From Agreia pratensis (GTDB lineage Bacteria; Actinomycetota; Actinomycetes; Actinomycetales; Microbacteriaceae), in contig NZ_FXAY01000006.1 in assembly GCF_900177685.1 (NCBI RefSeq), positions 94,889 through 158,888 of the forward strand: DNA of 64,000 bases, in the 5' to 3' direction. The position numbers and the translations under genes are program-made. The notes under the pieces were generated by a model. That model was not told the origin of the DNA and made no database searches. It saw only the letters and a program-made list of their open reading frames with translations. The number at the start of each line of letters is the position of its first letter. The first letter of the stretch is position 1. Below are positions 58,401 to 64,000 of this stretch, piece by piece.

Positions 58401-59280
58401 CATTCGCGGCGTCATCGTGCGCGACAGTGCGCTGTACTCGAGCATCGCCGTGCTCGTCACAATAGGCCTCGCGCGCGCCGTGCGCGACGCCATCGTCTCC
58501 GAAGACGGAGTGCTCTTTCCCGAAATCTGGGTGCTCCCCGCTGTGATCGCCTTGGTCGTCACCTCCGCAGTATGGACGAGACGACGCGCCCTGCCGTTCC
58601 GCGTCGCCCAGCTCGGTGTTCCCGCCGCCGTCGCCCTCATCGGTCTCATCTCGGTCGTGTGTCTGATCACTCTTCCCGAGACGAACTCGTCGACTCGCCT
58701 GGCTGTCGTGAGCACGACGTTCGTCGGTGTCGTGGTCGCAGCCGCCGTACGCCGCTGGGTACCGCTCGACCGCGTCTCGCAGATCACGGCCCTGTGCGTT
58801 CTGGTCGTCGTCGGCGCCACCGGCCTCGTGACGGGCGCGGCGCATCCGTTCGAACTCTCGACCACACCCGTCGGCCTCGCGCTGATCGTGTCGGGCCTCG
58901 TCACGGTGCGCCGTGACGCCTCCGCCCGTACGTGGCCGAATCTCGGTCCAGGCATCGCCGTGCTTCTGGTCCCGTCACTCCTCGCCGACTTCGGCAGCAC
59001 CGAACTCTGGCGCGTCATCGCCCTCGGCGTGCTCTCGGTCGCCCTCGTCGCGGTGTCCATCACCCTGCGCTGGCAAGCCCCGCTGATAGTCAGCGGGACT
59101 GTGCTTCTCGTACACGCGCTCGCTCAATCCTGGCCCTGGATCCAGGGACTTTATTCGGTCGTACCGTGGTGGATCTGGCTGGGAATCGGCGGCGCGCTCC
59201 TCATCGCCTTGGCCGCGCGATATGAACACCGGGTGCGCAACCTCAGATCCTTCGTCGGCACGATCTCGTCCTTGCGCTGA
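55456..59280 (+). CDS. Large SCO7613-type multi-pass membrane protein with N-terminal zinc ribbon
   Basis: About 1274 residues from the ATG at 55456 (GTG 55450 is an alternative). CPRCFAVLLSSRCHSCG (~30-46) is a zinc ribbon. A Pro/Ser/Thr-rich linker follows, and from ~155 the protein has roughly 30 or more hydrophobic helices to the end. This matches the actinobacterial proteins with an SCO7613 C-terminal domain, whose function is unknown. No transport or enzyme motif is visible. A charged C-terminal end follows the last helix. Confidence 0.8.
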   Translation: MTDPVPAAVPSSGAAWPTTPQAFADTTLCPRCFAVLLSSRCHSCGLELAVPLAAELIAASHTLVDAERHRRDLIQRMWNEQLAAQLIVTPARPAPTYVPDAASAAAATAIAPPLPAFPSVSPHPSTVSPPGATPAPTVPPSHESSDSRPRRSGVQVFLLVTGIVLLSVFALFFVTVAYLFATVEVRVVVTALAGLVVFGVAWVLKRRHLPATAEGVGVTGTVILLGVLEFVRGAELFGSASITPALFSGAGFLALSALLEALHRISRLRFARLGSVLLAPTGVALVVVGALGSVDSGLALWAGLVAAGASTLALPQIRERSGEAALVRWVAVVSMTAALIPAALLLPEVPGSSALSYSVSAIVWGAFILRLRAGSGAHAWSRAASVMLGLSVSLAPTVAIFRHASTEWNLWAPGTAAAIVAVTLVIRARTSTTQLASRICRDAQIPALIVAALGLLPGVGLAAIHILGSVFPRYLLWQARPGDAAGFVPETGAWAAVLAPAVAALLGAVAIRLARLPSALGALVGCLSCVALLAAASHAGTVLLSLLAYAIVATTGLAALLATRGRRVPAVRVPAAIALGVATFAVVILSHASTSLWLPGTLATAALIVVSRFAIAPSTPAASFVRPLLTGFVAGFLFVEMTLLMPWISGWRPSLLSASSPFPAPTDFFALPGAGAVLLLCVVPLALRSRIDRASRGAWDLRAAAVVALLTAAISSLVLFVAGSASAIDHGARIAIPLGLAVAAIVWQIRGSVAHTAERVALAGLAPLALTATLASVADAATASSTALMLDLAAPVAAILSAALGAVLFTRASPGIRSAARIAWECAIALVMIVSIVRCIASADASTWLILLLLAVTPIIVSFADGNPFRSRSPRRFGGALSCVLATAALWQFLAFRGMVDVEPYTLPLAGMLLCLTAAIAVFSTQTASVATVRSTLFAAALVIALVPSALVSIADERPTRGVVVLVIAAVLTAAALLAPRVIRGVIVRDSALYSSIAVLVTIGLARAVRDAIVSEDGVLFPEIWVLPAVIALVVTSAVWTRRRALPFRVAQLGVPAAVALIGLISVVCLITLPETNSSTRLAVVSTTFVGVVVAAAVRRWVPLDRVSQITALCVLVVVGATGLVTGAAHPFELSTTPVGLALIVSGLVTVRRDASARTWPNLGPGIAVLLVPSLLADFGSTELWRVIALGVLSVALVAVSITLRWQAPLIVSGTVLLVHALAQSWPWIQGLYSVVPWWIWLGIGGALLIALAARYEHRVRNLRSFVGTISSLR

Positions 59281-59292
59281 CGCACAACCCGG

Positions 59293-59547
59293 CTAGTGCG
59301 CGCCCTGCATCTCTCGTACGGCGTCGCTGAGGGCGTCAGGCCAGATGAGGCTGATCGCTCCGAACAGGAGGCCGATCGCGATCACGACTCCAAGACCGAT
59401 CACCCGAGTCGCGAATCGGCGCGTCTGCGGGTCGACGACATCCTGATCGTAGAAGGCGGCCTCGGGGTCAGCATGCGACGGATCGCTATCTTCGGGAACA
59501 TCCGACTCGACATCGGCGGAAGCCCGGTCGCTCTGGTCATCGCTCAT
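59293..59547 (-). CDS. Small single-pass membrane protein, unknown function
   Basis: 84 residues. The first ~40 are acidic, with one helix after (RVIGLGVVIAIGLLFGAISLIW). It lies 21 bp downstream of the response regulator gene on the same strand and may belong to that operon. I do not recognise a family. Confidence 0.65.
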   Translation of the reverse strand: MSDDQSDRASADVESDVPEDSDPSHADPEAAFYDQDVVDPQTRRFATRVIGLGVVIAIGLLFGAISLIWPDALSDAVREMQGAH

Positions 59548-59568
59548 GAGCCGACACTATCGGAGCAT

Positions 59569-60249
59569 TCACGACGCCTGCAGCCAGGCGAGCACGGCCA
59601 GAACGCGGCGATGATCGGTGCCGGAGTCGTCGAGGCCCAGCTTGGAGAAGATGCTCGAGACGTGCTTTTCGATGGCCCCGGTTCCGACGACGAGTTGGGC
59701 GGCGATGCCCGCATTCGTTCGGCCTTCGGCCATCAGCGCGATCACGTCGCGCTCCCGTGCCGTGAGCGTCGACAGCGGGTCGCGACGCCGCCCGAGCAGA
59801 TGCCGCACGACCTGTTCATCGAGTACCGTGCCGCCGCCTGCGATGCGGGTCACGGCATCCTGCAGTTCGTCGAGCGACGCCAGCCGGTCTTTCAGCAGGT
59901 ACCCGACCCCGCTTTCGCCAGCCGCCAGAAGCTCGACCGCATAGGTCTCCTCTACGTACTGGCTCAGAAGCAGAATGCCGATCTCCGGATGCCGCCTACG
60001 CAGATCGAGCGCCGCGCGCACGCCCTCGTCGCGGAATGTCGGCGGCATCCGGACATCGAGAACGGCCACGTCGGGGCGAGCCGAGGCGACATCTGCGAGC
60101 AGAGCCTCGGCGTCGCCGTAGGCGGCCACCGTCTCGAACCCTGCCTCTGCGAAGAGCCGAACGAGGCCTTCGCGCAGCAGGAGGGAGTCCTCAGCGAGAA
60201 CGAGACGGATTCTGCCGGCCGACCGCGGCTTGTCGTCTCGATCGCTCAC
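59569..60249 (-). CDS. NarL/FixJ-type response regulator
   Basis: 226 residues. Receiver domain: LVLAEDSLLLREGL (acidic pocket) and VAVLDVRMPP (phospho-acceptor Asp65), with KD in YLLKDRLAS. The C-terminal LuxR helix-turn-helix is LTARERDVIALMAEGRTNAGIAAQLVVGTGAIEKHVSSIFSKLGL (in part). It is 4 bp downstream of its kinase gene. A likely binding site is the GGGTTA palindromes at 61741-61779, upstream of the operon and dps. Confidence 0.94.
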   Translation of the reverse strand: MSDRDDKPRSAGRIRLVLAEDSLLLREGLVRLFAEAGFETVAAYGDAEALLADVASARPDVAVLDVRMPPTFRDEGVRAALDLRRRHPEIGILLLSQYVEETYAVELLAAGESGVGYLLKDRLASLDELQDAVTRIAGGGTVLDEQVVRHLLGRRRDPLSTLTARERDVIALMAEGRTNAGIAAQLVVGTGAIEKHVSSIFSKLGLDDSGTDHRRVLAVLAWLQAS

Positions 60250-60253
60250 CCCC

Positions 60254-61684
60254 TCAGGATAGGGGGATGCGGGTCGTGATCATCGTCGGGCCGCCTTCGG
60301 GCGAGGTGATCGAGATCTCTCCGCGCAATCCACTCACCCTCTCGGCCAGACCTGCCAACCCATGACCTGCGGCCTCCGCCGCCGACCCGACGCCATCATC
60401 GAATACGGTGAGCTCCAGCACGCGCTCCCCGGTCTCGGATTCGCGGGTCGACGCCGAGACCATGGCCGTCGTCGCCGCGGCGTGTTTCGCCACGTTGGTC
60501 AGAAGCTCGGCCGCAATGAAGTAGACGCTGCGCTCGACCTCGGGTGCGATCTCAGACTCCCCCAGAGACAGCCGGATGCTTGTCGGCACGGTGTTGCGCA
60601 CGGCGAGCGATTCGAGGGCGGCCGCCAGACCACGGTCCTGCAGGAGGGGTGGGGCGAAGCCTCGCGACAGGTCGCGGAGTTCTTCGAGCGCCTCACGAGA
60701 CTGCTCCCTGGCCCCCTCGAGCAGGGCTCGTGCTGTGGCGGGATCCGAATCGAGCGCACGCTCTGCGCTGGCGAGATCGAACTGCAGCCGCACGAGACGC
60801 TGCTGCGGGCCGTCGTGGATGTCTCGCTCGAGGCGGCGCAGGCCGTGATCCTCGGCCGAGACCGCTGCGTCGCGGGATGCACCCAATGCGGCGACTTCAC
60901 GCTTGAGATCATCGGAGGCGAATCGACCGAGCATTCCCCGTGCGATCCCCTGGTGGATTCTCACGAGACCGTGAGTGACGAACGGCAGCATCGCGAGCAT
61001 CGCGAGACCGAGGAGGGTGTAGAGGATCGTCTCGTTGCGCTGAAGACCATCGGAGTCGTTGCCGAGTTGAATACCGGGCACAACGAACTCGATGACGACC
61101 TTGTTGATCCAGATATTGCCTGCTTCGTGCGGGGGAAGAAATCGTGACCAGATGCCGAAGGTCACGCCGCCGAGGCCCGTCATGAGCCAGGTGATGGCGG
61201 TGCACCATGTCGCCACGCCTACGGCGAAGTTCACGACTCCCCCGTGCAACAGGTAGAGCCAGTAGTGCCCATCGCCCAGATAGCGCCTGAGCCAGCCCAC
61301 GATCCCGGGGCGCCTCTCCGTGTTCCATGCGGGGCGAGCGATGCGCGGCATCCCAGCCGCTTCGAGACGCACGAGCTCGACAGCACCGAACCATCGAGCC
61401 GCAACCATGGCGGCGGCCAAGACGAAAACACCGCCTACGAGAACGAATGTCGAGGCGCCGAGCGAGAACAAAGTCACAAGCACGACGAACGCGATCGTCA
61501 CCACCGGAAGTGTGGCGAGCAGGAATCCCAGTTCGCGGGGCACTCTGGCCCAGCGTCGGCGGAATCGGCTCTGCGTCGCTGCCTGCCCGTCGGTGTCGAT
61601 CATCGTGCCCAGCGTGGCAGAGTCCAGCTGCGGTGTCATGTCGAGAGTCTGTGTTGTTATTCCTGTTGTTATGCCTGTTGTCAT
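60254..61684 (-). CDS. Sensor histidine kinase (HisKA_3, with N-terminal membrane sensor)
   Basis: 476 residues. Four or more helices in the first half belong to a sensor domain. GLRRLERDIHDGPQQRLVRLQFDL (in part) carries the phospho-acceptor His (~290) of the HisKA_3 (NarX/DesK/LiaS) family. The ATPase domain has ELLTNVAKHAAAT (N box) and FDDGVGSAAEAAGHGLAGLAERV (G boxes, in part). The start at 61684 gives the repeat MTTGITTGITTQ from a 12-bp tandem repeat; ATG codons at residues 16 and 28 are alternatives. Confidence 0.92.
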   Translation of the reverse strand: MTTGITTGITTQTLDMTPQLDSATLGTMIDTDGQAATQSRFRRRWARVPRELGFLLATLPVVTIAFVVLVTLFSLGASTFVLVGGVFVLAAAMVAARWFGAVELVRLEAAGMPRIARPAWNTERRPGIVGWLRRYLGDGHYWLYLLHGGVVNFAVGVATWCTAITWLMTGLGGVTFGIWSRFLPPHEAGNIWINKVVIEFVVPGIQLGNDSDGLQRNETILYTLLGLAMLAMLPFVTHGLVRIHQGIARGMLGRFASDDLKREVAALGASRDAAVSAEDHGLRRLERDIHDGPQQRLVRLQFDLASAERALDSDPATARALLEGAREQSREALEELRDLSRGFAPPLLQDRGLAAALESLAVRNTVPTSIRLSLGESEIAPEVERSVYFIAAELLTNVAKHAAATTAMVSASTRESETGERVLELTVFDDGVGSAAEAAGHGLAGLAERVSGLRGEISITSPEGGPTMITTRIPLS

Positions 61685-61740
61685 GCCTCAACTCTGACCG
61701 TCACGTCGCCCCATCGACATACGACGAGCATCCGGCATCG

Positions 61741-61779
61741 ACCGGGGGTTAACCCCCGGTCAGACCTGGGTTAGCCCAG
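61741..61779. promoter_or_regulatory. Two GGGTTA palindromes between the two-component operon and dps
   Basis: ACCGGGGGTTAACCCCCGGT (61741-61760) is a perfect 20-bp palindrome. CTGGG-TTAG-CCCAG (61766-61779) follows and shares the GGGTTA/CCC core. They lie in the divergent region between the kinase (start 61684) and dps (start 61850). They could be operators for the response regulator or for a dps regulator. Confidence 0.6.
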
Positions 61780-61849
61780 CCTCAGCTTGCTTGCGGAACA
61801 ATCTGTGCTGAGTACGGTTATACGAGTCAGACACGATAGGAGTCACACA

Positions 61850-62338
61850 ATGACCAACACAACCGTCACCGTTCCCACCAGCTCGACAAGCCCCGACGTC
61901 GCAGCCGCTACGGCCCAGTTCCTCGCCCCGATCGTCGTCGACCTCCAGGCCCTCGCCATCAACGGCAAGCAGGCGCACTGGCACGTGCGCGGCGCCAACT
62001 TCATCGGCGTGCACGAGCTGCTCGACAACGTCGTGAGCCACGCCCAGGATTGGGCCGACCTCGCCGCCGAGCGCGTCGTCGCCCTCGGACTTCCGCTCGA
62101 CGCTCGCATCGAGACCGTCGCCGCGAAGACCGTCATCCCCACCATGGAGCCCGGTTTCCAGCGGTCCGAGTACATGATCGCCGCGATGGTCGCGCAGATC
62201 GACGCGACGCTCGTGGGCATTCGCAAGGCCATCACCGAGCTCAACGACATCGACCTCACCAGCCAGGACGTCGTTCTCGAAATCGCCCGCGGCCTCGAGA
62301 AGTCGCGTTGGTTCCTCGCGGCGCACATCGCCGAGTAG
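61850..62338 (+). CDS. dps: Dps family DNA-binding ferritin-like protein
   Basis: 162 residues from the ATG at 61850 with TAGGAG upstream. NGKQAHWHVRGANFIGVHELLD and AQDWADLAAERVVALG provide the ferroxidase residues at the dimer interface (His43/45, Asp, Glu74; in parts). GFQRSEYMIAAMVAQIDATLVGIRKAI and the end DVVLEIARGLEKSRWFLAAHI fit Dps. It protects DNA and stores iron under oxidative or starvation stress. A hairpin terminator follows. Confidence 0.93.
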   Translation: MTNTTVTVPTSSTSPDVAAATAQFLAPIVVDLQALAINGKQAHWHVRGANFIGVHELLDNVVSHAQDWADLAAERVVALGLPLDARIETVAAKTVIPTMEPGFQRSEYMIAAMVAQIDATLVGIRKAITELNDIDLTSQDVVLEIARGLEKSRWFLAAHIAE

Positions 62339-62351
62339 ATCCCGTCCGAAC

Positions 62352-62385
62352 GACAGCCCTCCAGTGAATCCACTGGAGGGCTGTC
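62352..62385 (+). terminator. Terminator-like hairpin after dps
   Basis: A 15-bp perfect stem (GACAGCCCTCCAGTG at 62352-62366 with 62371-62385) with loop AATC, 14 bp after the dps stop. No T-run follows, so termination is inferred from position. Confidence 0.7.
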
Positions 62386-62451
62386 GTGGTTAACCCGGCG
62401 TCCACCCGGCGGACACCGACCGGATGCCTCTGACGGCTAGCGTCATGCTCC

Positions 62452-63396
62452 ATGACCCAGCTCGTGAGCCACTACGCACTTCCGCCCGATCTCGACGACG
62501 TCTCGGGCTACACCGTGCTCGATGAAGACGATGACGATCCGGTGCTCATCTCGCGAGACGGCACCCAGATCGACACCTGGCGCGAGGGATATCCGTATGC
62601 CGAGCGCATGGACAGGAACGAGTACGAGCTCTCGAAACGACTACTGCAGATCGAGCTGCTGAAGCTGCAGAACTGGATCAAGGCATCCGATCGTCGTCTC
62701 GTCGTGGTCTTCGAAGGCCGAGACGCCGCAGGCAAGGGCGGAACGATCAAGCGGTTCACCGAGCACCTCAATCCGCGCGGCGCCCGAACAGTCGCGCTCG
62801 AGAAGCCGTCGGAGCGTGAGAGCGGACAGTGGTACTTCCAGCGTTATGTGAAGCACCTTCCATCCTCCGGTGAGATCGTGCTCTTCGATCGATCCTGGTA
62901 CAACCGCGCCGGCGTCGAACGGGTCATGGGATTCTGCACGCCTGCCCAATACGACGAGTTCATGCGCCAGACGCCGAGGTTCGAGGAGATGCTCGTCGGC
63001 GACGGCATCGATCTGGTCAAGTTCTGGTTCTCTGTCTCATCCGACGAGCAGCGCACGCGGTTCGCCATTCGACAGGTAGACCCCGTCAGGCAGTGGAAGC
63101 TGTCGCCCATGGACATCGCCTCGCTCGACAAGTGGGGCGACTACACCGAGGCGAAAGAGGCGATGCTGGCCGCCACCGACACCGCGACGGCTCCCTGGAC
63201 CGTGGTCAAGAGCAATGACAAGAAGCGCGCCAGACTCGAGGCCATGCGCCATGTGCTCAGCTTGTTCGACTACGAGAACAAAGACCACGAGATCGTCGGA
63301 ACCCCCGATGGCAACATCGTGGGTTCGGCTGCTCGGGTCTACGAGCGCGGCGAGAAGACCGGAGCGGCAGTTCCGCCGCCACCACTGGGCAGCTGA
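62452..63396 (+). CDS. ppk2: Polyphosphate kinase 2
   Basis: 314 residues. Walker A EGRDAAGKGGT (88-98), ARTVALEKPSERESGQWYFQRYVKHLP (in part), Walker B FDRSWYNRAG (145-154) and RQVDPVRQWKLSPMDIAS are the PPK2 pattern. The enzyme transfers phosphate between polyphosphate and nucleotides (class I acts on diphosphates). The ~30-residue N-terminal extension is acidic. It follows dps by 113 bp and may serve in energy storage under stress. Confidence 0.95.
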   Translation: MTQLVSHYALPPDLDDVSGYTVLDEDDDDPVLISRDGTQIDTWREGYPYAERMDRNEYELSKRLLQIELLKLQNWIKASDRRLVVVFEGRDAAGKGGTIKRFTEHLNPRGARTVALEKPSERESGQWYFQRYVKHLPSSGEIVLFDRSWYNRAGVERVMGFCTPAQYDEFMRQTPRFEEMLVGDGIDLVKFWFSVSSDEQRTRFAIRQVDPVRQWKLSPMDIASLDKWGDYTEAKEAMLAATDTATAPWTVVKSNDKKRARLEAMRHVLSLFDYENKDHEIVGTPDGNIVGSAARVYERGEKTGAAVPPPPLGS

Positions 63397-63422
63397 TCGA
63401 TTTCCTCGCGTAGCCTTGTCGG

Positions 63423-63704
63423 GTGGAAAAAGATCTTCTCGACCTCGCGCAGCTACGCAAAGAGGCTCGCGACGTTCTCGATGCAGGCATCGAGGCTCGC
63501 TGCCGCGAGGGTGAAGACCCCTGGGACTTCCTGCCCGAGCTGCCGACGGTAGATCAGTGCGTGGTCATCGGTCTGCGCACTGAGCACGTCGAGGCCCGAA
63601 CGCCTGGTGAGCCGAGGCTGTCGAACTTCGAGATCTTGCGGTCGATCGCGTTCGACTACCCCGAATTGCGCCGCGCAGCATGGTCGCTCGTGACCCGCCG
63701 CTGA
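63423..63704 (+). CDS. Small conserved protein, unknown function
   Basis: 93 residues from a GTG (EKDLLDLAQLRKEARDVLDAG), mostly helical, with CREGEDPWDFLPELPTVDQCVVIGLR in the middle (in part). I do not recognise the family. It lies 26 bp after ppk2 and is probably co-transcribed. Confidence 0.65.
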   Translation: MEKDLLDLAQLRKEARDVLDAGIEARCREGEDPWDFLPELPTVDQCVVIGLRTEHVEARTPGEPRLSNFEILRSIAFDYPELRRAAWSLVTRR

Positions 63705-63726
63705 CTTCGTGTCCGGCGCTGCCTTC

Positions 63727-63831
63727 GCGTTGGTCGAGTAGGCCGCCCGCCCTCATCGCGTTGGTCGAGTAGGCCGCCCGCCCTCATCGCGTTGGTCGAG
63801 TAGGCCGCCCGCGGCCGTATCGAGACCACCC
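63727..63831. repeat. 31-bp tandem REP-like array (family B)
   Basis: The 31-bp unit GCGTTGGTCGAGTAGGCCGC + CCGCCCTCATC occurs at 63727-63757 and 63758-63788. The third copy (63789 onward) is a full hairpin ending in GGCCGTATCGAGACCACC. This is the same element as in the ABC ATPase gene. The rest of the gap to 63957 shows no gene. Confidence 0.8.
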
Positions 63832-63957
63832 GCCAACCACTGCTGTCCGCTCCTCCACAGGACCCTTGTTCCACCATCTATCCACAGGCGAATCACCTGA
63901 TGAGCAATTGAATGCGTGACTCGACCCGGTGTCGGTGGCTGCTGTTTGACTTCTCGT

Positions 63958-64000
63958 ATGTTCACCACGATCCCTCCCCTTGAGCCCGACCCGTATGTGG
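63958..64000 (+). CDS. Start of a gene cut by the window edge
   Basis: ATG at 63958 opens MFTTIPPLEPDPYV, still open at the window end. Such a start after a REP array would fit the DUF222/HNH proteins common in this family, but 14 residues are too few to name it. Confidence 0.35.
   Translation, partial: MFTTIPPLEPDPYV

Noticed and set aside
63705..63957. CRISPR-like array at the 31-bp repeats
   Set aside because: The copies are directly adjacent without spacers and belong to a REP family; no cas genes are present.

Overview
The window is about 64 kb of a GC-rich actinobacterial chromosome. It most resembles the family Microbacteriaceae. The evidence is the gene order nadD / rsfS, proB-proA, obgE-rpmA-rplU, rne, ndk-folC-ileS, valS, clpX-clpP2-clpP1, tig; a translational ileS T-box with the ultrashort stem I known from Actinobacteria; a mycothiol-dependent-reductase homologue; and many GTG/TTG starts with ATGA/GTGA overlaps. 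The species cannot be named from the sequence. There is no prophage, insertion sequence, CRISPR array or rRNA. The only repeats are short palindromic (REP-like) elements.

Layout. 1-10.2 kb is accessory metabolism, stress and efflux: the end of a winged-helix protein, an alpha/beta hydrolase, YceI, a DsbA-like mycothiol reductase homologue, a secreted coiled-coil/lysozyme-like protein, UbiA, a MarR-FUSC exporter pair with a palindromic operator, an MFS drug exporter with its TetR repressor, and a homocysteine S-methyltransferase coupled to a small zinc-ribbon protein. 10.5-17.3 kb is a housekeeping block on the minus strand: tRNA-Ala, rsfS, a disordered membrane protein, nadD, proA, proB, obgE, rpmA, rplU. 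17.4-20.7 kb is a coupled three-gene membrane module (His-rich DUF318 permease, TIGR03943 partner, secreted SbsA-like protein). 21.0-30.5 kb holds rne, a VKOR-family protein, ndk, DUF4233, folC and ileS with its T-box.

30.5-37.4 kb is a peptide/nickel-type ABC importer operon (lipoprotein, two permeases, fused double ATPase) followed by an ArsR-DUF2071 pair and flanked by a divergent TetR gene. 37.5-40.9 kb pairs a RamB-like regulator of acetate and short-chain-acid metabolism divergently with pckG, suggesting control of gluconeogenesis. 41.0-46.3 kb has valS with a structured leader, a GNAT, a siderophore-interacting protein and two lineage proteins. 46.3-51.7 kb has a BenE transporter, clpX, clpP2, clpP1 and a DUF445 protein; the clpP1/DUF445 promoter region carries a 24-bp tandem array with a near-consensus ClgR-type box. 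51.7-64 kb has DUF952/TetR with a 28-bp operator-like palindrome, an APH-like kinase, tig, tRNA-Pro, tRNA-Gly, a 1.27-k-residue SCO7613-type membrane protein, a two-component system divergent from dps across two GGGTTA palindromes, ppk2 and a REP array.

I did not find a clearly new large system. The best leads are at the regulatory and repeat level: the ClgR-like array at clpP1, REP elements translated in frame inside ileS and the ABC ATPase, the valS leader inverted repeat, the RamB-pckG pair, and the His-rich permease module. Functional names come from motif recognition by eye. No database search was run.
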